Shown one piece after another: positions 1 through 8,904 of a stretch of 64,000 nucleotides of DNA (position 1 is its first letter; each line of letters begins with the position of its first letter). The DNA lies in IMG/VR virus record IMGVR_UViG_3300024308_000302, positions 186,001-250,000 of that record. The stretch is one strand, 5' to 3'. The notes under the pieces were generated by a model. That model saw only the letters and a list, made by a program, of their open reading frames with translations, searched no databases and was not told the origin of the DNA. Position numbers and translations under genes: made by a program. This stretch comes from a virus.

Positions 1-8
1 GAGAGTTA

Positions 9-464
9 TTAACGGTTCCAATAATTTTCACTATCAACCCAACTGCCGGGTTCAGGTGCTACAGTAGGATATGAATTCAAGTCTTTTGAACAAATTTCAA
101 AAATATCAGTAGTTCCTTGCGTGATTACATGGTTGCCTTTTTGTATACCTGCTGGCATGTTAGTTGGAAAACCATATAAATTATAGCCAATTATAGATCC
201 ATTTAATTGAGCTATCACATTACCCTTTTTATAAGGATATGTATCAGCATTATATTCAGCATAAAAAGTAGTTGAATTAAACGTGCATGGAACAGGTTCT
301 TCTGGGATTACAGGAGTTTCAGTCTCTAAACTTGAAATAATGATTGCATTATTAGGTAAATGTCCACCACGATCAAGTTCTAATGGGATTTTCATTACAA
401 AATCGGCAAAAACAAGCGGGCTTAAAAACAATAATGTTAATGTAAATAGCGATGTCTTTTTCAT
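9..464 (-). CDS. Secreted PLE-family protein, short form
   Basis: A 151-residue protein with a Sec signal peptide (residues 1-20, hydrophobic core ending in VFA). The mature N-terminus has the shared PLE motif at residues 27-29, then RGGHLPNNAIII. A middle segment with two cysteines (PCTF and EICSKDL) matches the larger neighbours. It lacks their C-terminal cysteine domain, so it is the short form. It is the last of four tandem paralogues at 9-2678. It is probably periplasmic or surface exposed. I recognise no named family. Confidence 0.85.
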   Translation of the reverse strand: MKKTSLFTLTLLFLSPLVFADFVMKIPLELDRGGHLPNNAIIISSLETETPVIPEEPVPCTFNSTTFYAEYNADTYPYKKGNVIAQLNGSIIGYNLYGFPTNMPAGIQKGNHVITQGTTDIFEICSKDLNSYPTVAPEPGSWVDSENYWNR

Positions 465-520
465 AATCTTAAAATAGTTATCCTAATAATATTATACACT
501 ATAATATATATATAACAAAT

Positions 521-541
521 AAAAAACCATCATAAGATGGT
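521..541 (-). terminator. Rho-independent terminator
   Basis: Stem ACCATC/GATGGT with a 4-base loop and a T-run on the minus strand, just after the gene at 572-1207. Confidence 0.7.
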
Positions 542-571
542 AATTATTAAGACAACATATAATTAATATAG

Positions 572-1207
572 TTACAATGCTATATTAACGCCAACAGATT
601 CAAACTCTTGAATGATACCACTATTCCAATCATCACTTGGATTATGAACATCCGCCATACAATTACCATTGCTGGACATATAATACAAATTAGTAACAGT
701 AGCTCCATAACTTGAAGCAATGCCATCAACTGTACTTCTTTTATCCAAGCAAGCAGTTTCAGCAGCATTATCATTACCACCCCATAATGGATGATTTAAT
801 ACTGGTTTAGTATTTAAATTGTCACCACATATTTGATAATAGTTTGCTTGCATAATTGAATTCATTAATTTACCACGCTTAACACCAGAAGGAATCTGTT
901 GAGGATAACCAGCTAAATTATAGCCAATGAGATCACCATTGTAATAATATTCTGTATCGCCAACAGTATAAGGAGTTTCTGGTTTTCCAAGTTTAACAAC
1001 GACAATAAAATCACCATTGTCAGGATTGAAAAGACAATTAGAATCATTATCTGGGTTGCTTTCATTACCGTTACCAATGATAATACTATTATCTGGTAAA
1101 CGACCACCATTAAGAACTTCCAAAGGAACTTTAGCAGTATAAGTAGCTGCAAAAGATAATGGTGTTATCAATACAGTGAGAAGCATTATTTGTTTTGTTA
1201 TATTCAT
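572..1207 (-). CDS. Secreted PLE-family protein, long form
   Basis: About 211 residues. I chose the ATG at 1207 rather than an upstream TTG because it gives a normal signal peptide (MNITKQIMLLTVLITPLSFA). The mature protein starts AATYTAKVPLEVLNGGRLP, the family hallmark. The middle has YYYNGDLIGYNLAGYP and YQICGDNL. A C-terminal domain with two cysteines (CLDKRS and GNCMADV) ends in a hydrophobic GVNIAL. The same three-part layout is found in the genes at 1297 and 2007. Predicted extracytoplasmic; function unknown. Confidence 0.87.
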   Translation of the reverse strand: MNITKQIMLLTVLITPLSFAATYTAKVPLEVLNGGRLPDNSIIIGNGNESNPDNDSNCLFNPDNGDFIVVVKLGKPETPYTVGDTEYYYNGDLIGYNLAGYPQQIPSGVKRGKLMNSIMQANYYQICGDNLNTKPVLNHPLWGGNDNAAETACLDKRSTVDGIASSYGATVTNLYYMSSNGNCMADVHNPSDDWNSGIIQEFESVGVNIAL

Positions 1208-1264
1208 AAAAGAAAAGATATAATTATTCAATAATATTTTAATATATCACAAAGGATAGTCAAT

Positions 1265-1288
1265 AAAAAAACATCCGAAGATGTTTTT
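1265..1288 (-). terminator. Rho-independent terminator
   Basis: Stem ACATC/GATGT with a CGAA loop (TTCG on the minus strand), flanked by A- and T-runs, after the gene at 1297. Confidence 0.75.
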
Positions 1289-1296
1289 ATTTTTGA

Positions 1297-1908
1297 TTAC
1301 ATACCAATACCAATACCAATTTCATTAAAATCATGTACAATACCATCCCAACCACCTTCTGGATACCTAACATCTGCCATACAATTACCACTGATGTAAT
1401 ATAACCCAGTAACAATCGTTCCATAATTTGCAGCAATAGCATCAGCTTCTGATCTCTTATTTAGACAAGCTTGTTGTTGAGGATCTGACGGAATACTTGG
1501 AAGCCCAGGTGGTGGTACGGCAGGATAGCTACCTAAGTTATCACCACAAATCTCATAAAGTTCACCATATTCATCAGTTGACATGAATTTACCAGCAGAT
1601 AGACCTGCTGGAACATTAACACCATCTTCTGTTGAATAACCAATGAGGTTAGAATTATATGAATAATAAGTTCCACTCTCTTCTATAATGACAAAAGTAC
1701 CAGAATTTTCATCATAATTATATTCACAATTACCTAATTCTGGAGTAGTTGGTTTAGGCGATGAAACATCACCAATGATAATGCTATTGTTTGGTAATCT
1801 GCCACCATTATTGACTTCTAATGGAATTTTAGCAATATAATCAGCAAAAGAAAAGTTTAAAGAAGCTATTAATGCAGCAAATAGAAGAGGTTTTTTTATA
1901 TTTATCAT
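1297..1908 (-). CDS. Secreted PLE-family protein, long form
   Basis: A 203-residue protein with a signal peptide ending SFA, then DYIAKIPLEVNNGGRLP. The middle segment has YYSYNSNLIGYS and YEICGDNLGSYP. The C-terminal segment has CLNKRSEADAIAANYG and GNCMADVRYP, and ends GIGIGM. It is closest to the neighbour at 572-1207, pointing to tandem duplication. Each copy has its own terminator. Role unknown, presumably outside the cytoplasm. Confidence 0.88.
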   Translation of the reverse strand: MINIKKPLLFAALIASLNFSFADYIAKIPLEVNNGGRLPNNSIIIGDVSSPKPTTPELGNCEYNYDENSGTFVIIEESGTYYSYNSNLIGYSTEDGVNVPAGLSAGKFMSTDEYGELYEICGDNLGSYPAVPPPGLPSIPSDPQQQACLNKRSEADAIAANYGTIVTGLYYISGNCMADVRYPEGGWDGIVHDFNEIGIGIGM

Positions 1909-1975
1909 TATATAAGTAATTGTTTTAATTAAATAATACTATGAGTTACATACAAGTCAATATATTTACAAAAAT

Positions 1976-1995
1976 AAAAAAGCCCCGAAGGGCCA
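1976..1995 (-). terminator. Rho-independent terminator
   Basis: GCCC/GGGC stem with a CGAA loop next to an A-run (a T-run on the minus strand), after the gene at 2007. Confidence 0.7.
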
Positions 1996-2006
1996 TTTTA
2001 GAAAAG

Positions 2007-2678
2007 TTACATAGGAGTTCCTACACCAATTGCATTCAATTCATTAATAACATCATCGCGTGCTTGACCAGAAGGAAGATTGTAATCCGCAGTACAATAA
2101 ACAACATCACTGTCAGTATCCAAGTAAGCACTTAAATTTCTAAGTGTTGATCCATAACTTTCAATAATGCTTCTAACTTGAGGTTCTTTGTCATAACATG
2201 CAGTAATTCGAGGGTCTTCTGGTTCAGGCTCAGGCTCACCAAGATTAGGGGGCGTTACAGTCTCAAATGATGACAAATCATTAGCACAGATTTCAGAATA
2301 ATTAGCTCCAGTTTCAACATCAGTAAACATAACTTTACCACTACTAACACCGGCTGGAACATATGCAGGATACCCAGCTATATTGTAACCAATAAATTGA
2401 CCATTATATAAATATATTGTATCACCCGGAGCAAAAGGAATAAATGGATCTGACAAAGTGAATCTCACAACACTTGTGCCATTATAACGATCATATGCAC
2501 AGTTTCCCACTGGTGTTTCTGGATTAGTAGGTGTTGATGAACCATCACCTATTACAATACTACCTGTAGGCAAACTGCCACCTTGAAGGACTTCAAGAGG
2601 TATTTTAGCTGTATAACCAGCAAAAGAGTAAATTGGGATAATTGCAAGTGCAATTAATGTGAGTTTTTTGATTGACAT
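2007..2678 (-). CDS. Secreted PLE-family protein, long form
   Basis: A 223-residue protein with a signal peptide ending SFA, then GYTAKIPLEVLQGGSLPTGS. The middle has IYLYNGQFIGYNIAGYPAYV and YSEICANDL. A proline/glutamate linker (EPEPEPED) leads to a C-terminal domain with two cysteines (ITACYDKEP and VYCTADY). It is the first gene of the four-gene tandem array. Predicted secreted; no known family recognised. Confidence 0.88.
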   Translation of the reverse strand: MSIKKLTLIALAIIPIYSFAGYTAKIPLEVLQGGSLPTGSIVIGDGSSTPTNPETPVGNCAYDRYNGTSVVRFTLSDPFIPFAPGDTIYLYNGQFIGYNIAGYPAYVPAGVSSGKVMFTDVETGANYSEICANDLSSFETVTPPNLGEPEPEPEDPRITACYDKEPQVRSIIESYGSTLRNLSAYLDTDSDVVYCTADYNLPSGQARDDVINELNAIGVGTPM

Positions 2679-2766
2679 ATAAATAACATTATAATATTAG
2701 TTACCTAAAATATTAATCGATATTAGATATAAGTCAATGTCATATCCATAAATAAAGTTAACTGAA

Positions 2767-2991
2767 TTATTCTGTCAAAACTTGATTTCCATTTTTTTCA
2801 ACATAAGCATCAAAGATTGTACAAAGCTCATCAGACCAGCCATAAGCATTACCGATACCTTTATAAATATCCAATGTTTTTTGCTCATAGAAAGGAATGA
2901 TTGAATCACGCTCCATCATTGATAAAACAGAGTTATAGTCATAACCTAATGTTTCAGCAAAAGAAGCCACATCAGAAATAGAATTAAGCAT
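2767..2991 (-). CDS. Small hypothetical protein
   Basis: A 74-residue soluble protein beginning MLNSISDVASFAETLGYDY. It has no signal peptide or membrane segment. A GGAGA-type ribosome site precedes the ATG. It is divergent from the gene at 3176. No family recognised. Confidence 0.7.
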   Translation of the reverse strand: MLNSISDVASFAETLGYDYNSVLSMMERDSIIPFYEQKTLDIYKGIGNAYGWSDELCTIFDAYVEKNGNQVLTE

Positions 2992-3119
2992 AAATAAGTC
3001 TCCATAAAGAAACTAAGTATATCAAAAATTTAAAAAAATAGCTATCATTTAAATGGCCATTAATGACCAATTACCAATAATAAATCGTTATAAATGGTTG
3101 TATGTGGTTTATTAAAAGA

Positions 3120-3148
3120 TTGTTTAAAAGAGAAAAATGTGATAAAAT
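3120..3148 (+). promoter_or_regulatory. Sigma70-type promoter for the 3176 gene
   Basis: TTGTTT, 17 bases, then TAAAAT with an extended TG (TGATAAAAT), about 28 bases before the start codon. Confidence 0.65.
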
Positions 3149-3175
3149 AAAGCAAATTAGAGTCGAGGTCATTGT

Positions 3176-4018
3176 ATGAAGCATTATGAACATGTCCAAA
3201 TTTTTGAATTTGATAAGCTCAATTATGAAAGTATTGAAAACAAAATAAATGCATCAAAAATGGACATCAAGTTTGATATTGATATTTTAAAATCAATTAT
3301 GACTTCATTCAAAGAAGAATTTTTGGTATCTCAAAAAGAAGATATTTCTATATTTGTAACTATTCAAATCACTAATAAAACAAAAAAAGAAATTTATATA
3401 GAATTCGATTCAAAAGAAGTGATTGCTCCACATATATCAATAATTAAAAAGAAATATGAAATAACAAAACGTCTTGATGAATTTAAACACGAAAATCCAA
3501 AAAAAATGTTTATTGGATTCATGGATAAATTAATGGGTGAAGAAACATGTAGTTTAAGTGATAAGAATTACGAAGTTATAAGCCATGATACAAATAAAAA
3601 AATTCCTATTATTTTGAAAAATGCAAAATGGATAGAAAAACTAATAAAAAGCCCAGATAAATTATATACTTCAATTATTAAAAACGGAATTTATACACAT
3701 GAAAAAAGAGTTACTTCTGGAATGTTCCTTATTGACTATAACAAATATGTAATCAGAGTAAGGACTAAACTTAAACACGAAGTGCTAAACACAAAAGAAT
3801 CTGTATTATGTATTAAGATGGAATTATCATCACCAATATACTGTGAAATTACAATTTACGATCAAACTATTGTGATATATAAAAAGGATCTTGATAAAAT
3901 AAAGATTACTAATGTACAAAAGGCAATCTGTGCATTAATGGCAATGAAAGGTTTTGAGATAGATAGTTTTGAAGAGTTTTATGATGTATTGTTAATTGAA
4001 GAAATGAAACTTATCTAA
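3176..4018 (+). CDS. C-terminal-tag protein, group A
   Basis: A 280-residue protein with no signal peptide, preceded by a GAGG ribosome site. Its start (MKHYEHVQIFEFDKLNYE) resembles the genes at 37448 and 43693 (MKYIE..LF...K.NY). All three also have a Y-x-Q-x-h-x-I-x-Y segment about 60 residues before the end. It finishes IEEMKLI, the signature shared by 17 proteins here. Cytoplasmic by prediction; function unknown. Confidence 0.85.
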   Translation: MKHYEHVQIFEFDKLNYESIENKINASKMDIKFDIDILKSIMTSFKEEFLVSQKEDISIFVTIQITNKTKKEIYIEFDSKEVIAPHISIIKKKYEITKRLDEFKHENPKKMFIGFMDKLMGEETCSLSDKNYEVISHDTNKKIPIILKNAKWIEKLIKSPDKLYTSIIKNGIYTHEKRVTSGMFLIDYNKYVIRVRTKLKHEVLNTKESVLCIKMELSSPIYCEITIYDQTIVIYKKDLDKIKITNVQKAICALMAMKGFEIDSFEEFYDVLLIEEMKLI

Positions 4019-4034
4019 TTAGTTTAAACAAAAA

Positions 4035-4062
4035 CAAAAAAAAGAGCCGTGAGGCTCTTTTC
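4035..4062. terminator. Bidirectional terminator
   Basis: Perfect 8-base stem AAAGAGCC/GGCTCTTT with a GTGA loop, flanked by A- and T-runs, between convergent genes at 3176 and 4065. Confidence 0.85.
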
Positions 4063-4064
4063 TT

Positions 4065-5459
4065 TTACTCTTTATCTAACAAAGTTGACATCAATCCAAT
4101 TGGTCGTCCAGTGGAACCATTATGGTCACTTGTACCAGCAATGTCTAAATGAACCCATTTTTCTTTTGGAGCAAATTCACGAAGGAAAACAGCACCATTA
4201 GTAGCACCAGCACCTTGACCTAAGCAAAGGTTATTTAAGTCTGCTACATCACTATCCAAGAAGTGTTTATAATCATCACTCAATGGAAGTCTCCATACAG
4301 TATCACCTGACTCAATGCCTGCTTCAATAAACAGTGCTGACAACTCATCATCTTCTGTAAATAAACCAGAGTGAACATGGCCAATAGCAGAAATAACAGC
4401 ACCAGTTAGCGTTGCAAAGTCAACAGTCAATGCACCATTGAATGTTTGAGCATGACAAAGAGCATCAGCAAGAACAAGACGGCCTTCTGCATCAGTATCT
4501 TCTACTTCAATAGTTTTTCCATTTTTTGCAGTAATAACATCACCCGGTTTCAAAGCACCTGCATCTGGCATATTTTCACAAGTTGCAATGATAGCAACAA
4601 CATTCTTTTTGGAATTAGTACGAATTGCATAAAGCAAAGTACCAAGAACGGTTGCAGCACCACCCATGTCACCTTTCATACGGCCCATGCCCTTCGATGG
4701 TTTGATAGAGATACCACCAGAATCAAAAGTAAGACCTTTACCAACTAAGACAATAGGATCATCACCTTCTTTGCCACCATTGTATTCAATAGTTAATAGG
4801 TGTCCTTCTTCTACTGAGCCTTTTGATACAGCATACAAAGATCCATAACCTTTTTCTTCAAGTTCTTTTCCACTTACAACAGAGACTTTAGTTTTATTAC
4901 TAAGTCCTGCAACTCGCTTGCCTTCTTCAACCAAAACAGTTGGGGTAAGATAATTTGATGGCATATCAATCAATTTCTTTTTAAGAAGAATTGCTTCTGC
5001 TAATGCAACGCCAAAAGACAGGTCTTTTTCAAAAGCTCCAATATCAGAAGAATCATTAAAAAGCAACGAAATATTTTTAGGTGTTACAGCAGTAGTGTTT
5101 GTTTTTGCTGACCAAGGAACAGAATTTTTAACAACAATAGATGATACAAGTTTTTTCATATCAATCAAATCTGAAATTACACAAATATCAGTAATATTTG
5201 ATGGTAATTTACTGATAGCGTTACCAATGGCATCTTCTACTTTTTTAGAATTTTTAGATAAGTGAACAAATGAGTAGTAAACACCAGAATAAAAAATAGA
5301 AAAATCTGATTTATCCAAATACTGGGTCAAATCTTTAGGAATATCAGGGTGAATATCAATCCCATCTTCACTAGATGAAAAAGTCGTTACAATTGCTTGT
5401 GATTTTGAAATGGCAGTAACGATTGAAACAGAAATGTTATTAAATTTATTGTCTAGCAT
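4065..5459 (-). CDS. pepA: M17 leucyl aminopeptidase
   Basis: A 464-residue cytosol aminopeptidase that removes N-terminal residues from peptides with two bound metal ions. The C-terminal half has the family blocks KGLTFDSGG and DTDAEGRLVL. K241, D246, D264, D323, E325 and R327 have exactly the spacing of the metal-binding and catalytic residues of E. coli PepA (K282, D287, D305, D364, E366, R368). The usual NTDAEGRL reads DTDAEGRL here. The N-terminal half is diverged. The start has a GGAGA site. No peptide-metabolism neighbours; single-gene unit. Confidence 0.96.
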   Translation of the reverse strand: MLDNKFNNISVSIVTAISKSQAIVTTFSSSEDGIDIHPDIPKDLTQYLDKSDFSIFYSGVYYSFVHLSKNSKKVEDAIGNAISKLPSNITDICVISDLIDMKKLVSSIVVKNSVPWSAKTNTTAVTPKNISLLFNDSSDIGAFEKDLSFGVALAEAILLKKKLIDMPSNYLTPTVLVEEGKRVAGLSNKTKVSVVSGKELEEKGYGSLYAVSKGSVEEGHLLTIEYNGGKEGDDPIVLVGKGLTFDSGGISIKPSKGMGRMKGDMGGAATVLGTLLYAIRTNSKKNVVAIIATCENMPDAGALKPGDVITAKNGKTIEVEDTDAEGRLVLADALCHAQTFNGALTVDFATLTGAVISAIGHVHSGLFTEDDELSALFIEAGIESGDTVWRLPLSDDYKHFLDSDVADLNNLCLGQGAGATNGAVFLREFAPKEKWVHLDIAGTSDHNGSTGRPIGLMSTLLDKE

Positions 5460-5755
5460 ATAATCTCCTATAAATGCACAAGTATTCTACAGAAAAAAAA
5501 TGAAAACATCAAGAAATAAAAAACAATATAAGTGTAATTGGTGGTTATAATAACCACAAAAAAACATGCATTGTCTCTTTAAAATTGACAATTATGGTTA
5601 ATATAATTCGATTGGTAATCACACCATTACTATTGAGAAAAAAGGATTTTTTTAGTGTTTACATGTATAAAAAAAAGATTATAGTGTAAAAATATACTTA
5701 TACATATTAACTAATATTGTATAAGATATTAATTCATTTAAATATAAAAGGTTTT
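5460..5755. other. Divergent intergenic region with palindrome
   Basis: 296 bases between pepA and the gene at 5756. It contains a perfect palindrome, GTGGTTAT-A-ATAACCAC, at 5541-5557 with TATAAT inside it, which could be an operator over a promoter. The rest is A+T-rich promoter-like sequence. A 31-codon frame from 5594 lacks a ribosome site and is not called. Confidence 0.5.
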
Positions 5756-6109
5756 ATGAAAAAGTTAATAACAATTATCATAGTTATATCAATAATAAGT
5801 GTGTACTACATAGTACAGATGCCATTAAAAAAATATAAAGATGGTTCATTGGAAACTGAAAGCATAACAAACAGTTATAATACCTTAAAAATAACAACTT
5901 GTTTATATTCAAAACAAAACCATAATTGGAAAGTTAATAAAAAAACACAATCATCAAGTATAGTTTGGGATGAAATTAATGTTGTAAGTGATTTACCAAA
6001 AGGATTAAAAACTTATGTAGATGATGATGGAGTCAATTATATTAAAAATGGTTTACATAAAGACGTAGATGATACATATGAATGGTATGAAGTATGTAGA
6101 ACAAAATAA
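5756..6109 (+). CDS. PLE-family protein, diverged short form
   Basis: A 117-residue protein starting at the ATG at 5756 (AAGG before it); an upstream TTG would add 13 residues. The hydrophobic N-terminus (residues 2-20) is a signal peptide or membrane anchor. It is followed by VQMPLKKYKDGSLETESI, a degenerate PLE...GG.LP.SI motif. It ends YEWYEVCRTK, matching YTLYTICRDKI of the next gene, 27 bases downstream, with which it likely forms an operon. Confidence 0.78.
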   Translation: MKKLITIIIVISIISVYYIVQMPLKKYKDGSLETESITNSYNTLKITTCLYSKQNHNWKVNKKTQSSSIVWDEINVVSDLPKGLKTYVDDDGVNYIKNGLHKDVDDTYEWYEVCRTK

Positions 6110-6136
6110 AAATAAAAAAGATTAAAGGAGACTATT

Positions 6137-6523
6137 ATGAATAAAAAAATATTACTTACACTTATTATCTCGATAATAACTTATGCGGCAAACGCAGAAT
6201 ACTTAGCAACTTTTCCATTAGAAGCGAATAATGGTGGTACATTACCAAATGGAAGTATCAATATCGTTAAAAATGAAGCTCACGAACCAACAGAAGAACG
6301 TTGTCAATATGTATACAGCGACACATTGTCAGGAACTAGTGCATGGGCGTACAGAACCGCTGGAGCAAGAACTACATTAAGGTGGAATAAAGAAGAAGTA
6401 TTGCCACTATCAATAAATATACCTGATGAGATAACAATTAATGGATATAAATATTCAAAAGGGGCATTACAAACGCAATCAGGAGGGTATACATTATATA
6501 CAATATGCAGAGACAAAATATGA
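6137..6523 (+). CDS. Secreted PLE-family protein, short form
   Basis: A 128-residue protein with a signal peptide ending ANA, then EYLATFPLEANNGGTLPNGS. Two cysteines remain (ERCQYVY and TICRDK). A strong AAAGGAG site precedes the ATG. Second gene of a small plus-strand operon. Predicted to be exported; function unknown. Confidence 0.85.
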   Translation: MNKKILLTLIISIITYAANAEYLATFPLEANNGGTLPNGSINIVKNEAHEPTEERCQYVYSDTLSGTSAWAYRTAGARTTLRWNKEEVLPLSINIPDEITINGYKYSKGALQTQSGGYTLYTICRDKI

Positions 6524-6545
6524 AAATATCATTTTATTGAAATAA

Positions 6546-6571
6546 AAATAGTGCTTTCGAAAGCACTATTT
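6546..6571. terminator. Bidirectional terminator
   Basis: A 26-base perfect palindrome, AAATAGTGCTTT and its complement around CG, between the convergent genes at 6137 and 6596. Confidence 0.85.
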
Positions 6572-6595
6572 TTTATTCAATAAACTAGATAATAA

Positions 6596-7063
6596 TTATT
6601 CTGTTGATTGACCATAACTAACTGCAGTGATAGAGTTCTTTGGACTGCCATCAATAAGATGATCGGAGAAAGTGAGATAAATTAGCATTTTACGCTCTTT
6701 GTCAATAAATCTAACAACATGCAATTCTTTGAAAAGAATTGAACGTTTTGCAGAAAACACTTCTTGACCATTCTTTAAACCATCATCAAAAGAGATAGGC
6801 CCAGTCTTACGGCAAGCCACACCAGCATCAGAAGAATCAGCACTCAAACCAATAGCCCCGCCTACTCCACCACGTTTAGAGCTTGAAAGATAACAAGCTA
6901 CACCTTTGACTGCTGGGTCATCAAAAGCTGTCACAACAATCTTGTCATTTGGGCCGACCATTTGAAAAGAAGTGGAGACTTCACCAATCACTTCTGAGCC
7001 AAATGCAATGGCAGAAGACAGTACAAGAGCAATAGCAACGGCAGTTTTCTTCAAGAACATCAT
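6596..7063 (-). CDS. creA: CreA family periplasmic protein
   Basis: A 155-residue protein with a signal peptide ending IAFG. It matches CreA along its length: GEVSTSFQMVGPNDKIVV, AFDDPAVKGVACYLS, GGVGGAIGL, SDAGVACRKTGPI and the near-C-terminal DGSPKNSITAVSYG. CreA is a conserved proteobacterial periplasmic protein of unclear function, classically beside creBCD; none of those is here. Two adjacent ATG codons (7063, 7060) follow a GGAGA site, and the second has better spacing. It supports a proteobacterial host. Confidence 0.92.
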   Translation of the reverse strand: MMFLKKTAVAIALVLSSAIAFGSEVIGEVSTSFQMVGPNDKIVVTAFDDPAVKGVACYLSSSKRGGVGGAIGLSADSSDAGVACRKTGPISFDDGLKNGQEVFSAKRSILFKELHVVRFIDKERKMLIYLTFSDHLIDGSPKNSITAVSYGQSTE

Positions 7064-7105
7064 GTATCTCCTATTGAATTAAGACAATATAATAGCAAAT
7101 AGCAA

Positions 7106-7486
7106 TTAATTAATCAAGCACATTTCTTGATTTGAGAACTGTTTAGAGAAGGTTTCCAGTGTATCACCTATAATAAAACGAACACCCAATGAAGCAGATG
7201 GAGTCATAATGATAAGTAATTGAATAAGATCTGTTTCAATATGTTTCAATTCTTGTAAAGATTCTTTAGACTCTCCAAAAGATCCATATAAGCTAATAAC
7301 ACGGTTGTCTTCTACACTCTCTATATTTATTTCATTAATAAAAGCATCTCTTTCGTAATAAGAGTTAACATTATATATATAAAAATCTGATAGCTCTAAC
7401 GTCTCCTGAATATAAGTGCAAACCTCATATAATACTGCAATTTGCTTATCTCGTAACTCTGTAAATTTTGCCTCAATGAAATTCAT
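7106..7486 (-). CDS. Hypothetical protein
   Basis: A 126-residue soluble protein (MNFIEAKFTELRDKQIAVLY) with a GGGGA ribosome site. It has no signal peptide or membrane segment. It lies upstream of creA on the same strand with a 42-base gap. No family recognised. Confidence 0.72.
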   Translation of the reverse strand: MNFIEAKFTELRDKQIAVLYEVCTYIQETLELSDFYIYNVNSYYERDAFINEINIESVEDNRVISLYGSFGESKESLQELKHIETDLIQLLIIMTPSASLGVRFIIGDTLETFSKQFSNQEMCLIN

Positions 7487-7573
7487 ATTTTATCCCCTGT
7501 AATCTAATATATAGATAATAGCAAATTTTTATTTAAAATCAACATTTTTTAGACAAAATGATTAAAAGATATA

Positions 7574-7602
7574 TTGTTAAGTTTGACAGTTTTTGGTATA
7601 AT
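7574..7602 (+). promoter_or_regulatory. Sigma70-type promoter with extended -10
   Basis: TTGTTA, 17 bases, TATAAT preceded by TGG, 25 bases before the start of the gene at 7628. Confidence 0.75.
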
Positions 7603-7627
7603 CGGAACAAATTAACTGGAGATATCG

Positions 7628-8884
7628 ATGGATAGGATATGGTATCAAAAATTCGCGTTAACTATAATGGAAAATATGTTAGATATATCAAGCATTATAA
7701 ATGACAACCGAAAGTTCGAAAAAACAACAAATACTACAAATACTACATATACAAGTGTTCAGGCATTCGAAGATAAACATGAAATAGGCCGCTATAAATA
7801 TGTAATTGAATTTGTTTTAAAAGAACAATGTAATATATATAAAACAAAAGCAAATCAAAAGGAATTAATTGTAAGCTCACATTGTTACAGTTCTGATATA
7901 ATTAAAGACCTTTCCTTATGGAAAAAAGAAGATTTAATAGATAAGGTAAGCATTTATAAAGTATCATTATTGGAAAATTTTTTTAATGATCTAAATATTA
8001 AACAATACAGTTATATAACTGATTTATTAAAAGAAGATTTAAAAAAGTATGAATTTTCAATTAAAAGTAATCTTGAAGTTATTTTCAACGGGGCTGAAAA
8101 TTTCAAAAAATCTATATCATTGGAAGATTCTGATTTTAACTATGCTAAATACAGTATAAATAATAAAACAATTGTAGCATATAATAATGGTGCAAGGGGC
8201 CAACCATTGTTAATCATTTATGAAAACGATGACAATAAAAATATCAGAGTTCTTTGTGAATATGGGGATAAGATAGACAAATTATTCAATAAAAAGGATA
8301 AATGTTACAGTAAATACAGTGATATTGTAAAATATTGCCTTGAAAATAGTCCTGTATCTATAGTCATTAAAGATGATGAAGTTAAAATATTAGATGAACC
8401 CTATCAAATATTAGAAGCATATCATGCTGCCAAAGCATTAATACGTAAATTTAAATTGGTAAAAAAAGTTCAATATAACAAAGAAAATTTAAAAGAATTG
8501 TTACAATATTCAATTTACCCATCAATAAATGCTCTACTTACACATGGTATGTGGTCAGTAAATGGTATTTGGAATATAAATGAAAACAATGAATACTATT
8601 TTGAATTTAAAGATGACGATATGAACGATATAATTAATGATATTTCATATGATCAAAAGTTGCAATTTAGATATGAAACAAATGAGAGTATTAATGCTGT
8701 AAAAAATAAATCAATTATGAAAACTTTGCCTAATGGAATTATTAAACAAGATTGGTTAAATTTAATTATTGATTCTTATGTATATTATATCAACAATAAC
8801 AATAACTTCAAAGTTAATTCTGTAAAAAGTAATGATATTAAGAGAGTAGAGAAATACTTAAAAACAAATAGATATATAAAATAA
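7628..8884 (+). CDS. Large hypothetical protein
   Basis: A 418-residue, lysine- and asparagine-rich soluble protein with a CTGGAGA ribosome site and a well-formed promoter of its own. I see no signal peptide or membrane segment. Its length and composition resemble the group B proteins nearby, but it ends NRYIK without the Met signature. A short triplet-rich run (about 7728-7748) encodes TTNTTNTT near residue 38. Function unknown. Confidence 0.8.
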   Translation: MDRIWYQKFALTIMENMLDISSIINDNRKFEKTTNTTNTTYTSVQAFEDKHEIGRYKYVIEFVLKEQCNIYKTKANQKELIVSSHCYSSDIIKDLSLWKKEDLIDKVSIYKVSLLENFFNDLNIKQYSYITDLLKEDLKKYEFSIKSNLEVIFNGAENFKKSISLEDSDFNYAKYSINNKTIVAYNNGARGQPLLIIYENDDNKNIRVLCEYGDKIDKLFNKKDKCYSKYSDIVKYCLENSPVSIVIKDDEVKILDEPYQILEAYHAAKALIRKFKLVKKVQYNKENLKELLQYSIYPSINALLTHGMWSVNGIWNINENNEYYFEFKDDDMNDIINDISYDQKLQFRYETNESINAVKNKSIMKTLPNGIIKQDWLNLIIDSYVYYINNNNNFKVNSVKSNDIKRVEKYLKTNRYIK

Positions 8885-8904
8885 AGGGAGCCGAAGCTCC
8901 CTTT
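8883..8904. terminator. Bidirectional terminator
   Basis: 9-base stem AAAGGGAGC/GCTCCCTTT with a CGAA loop between convergent genes. Confidence 0.85.

Noticed and set aside
283-477. Plus-strand open frame opposite the first secreted gene
   Set aside because: Antisense shadow of a gene with a clear signal peptide; no ribosome site. Many similar antisense frames (for example 4446-4748, 29018-29320, 52106-52501) were rejected for the same reason.
5594-5689. 31-codon frame in the pepA upstream region
   Set aside because: No ribosome site and no terminator or conservation to support it.
7728-7748. Short triplet-rich repeat (acaaatact units)
   Set aside because: It lies inside a coding region and simply encodes a Thr/Asn run; too short to treat as a repeat element.
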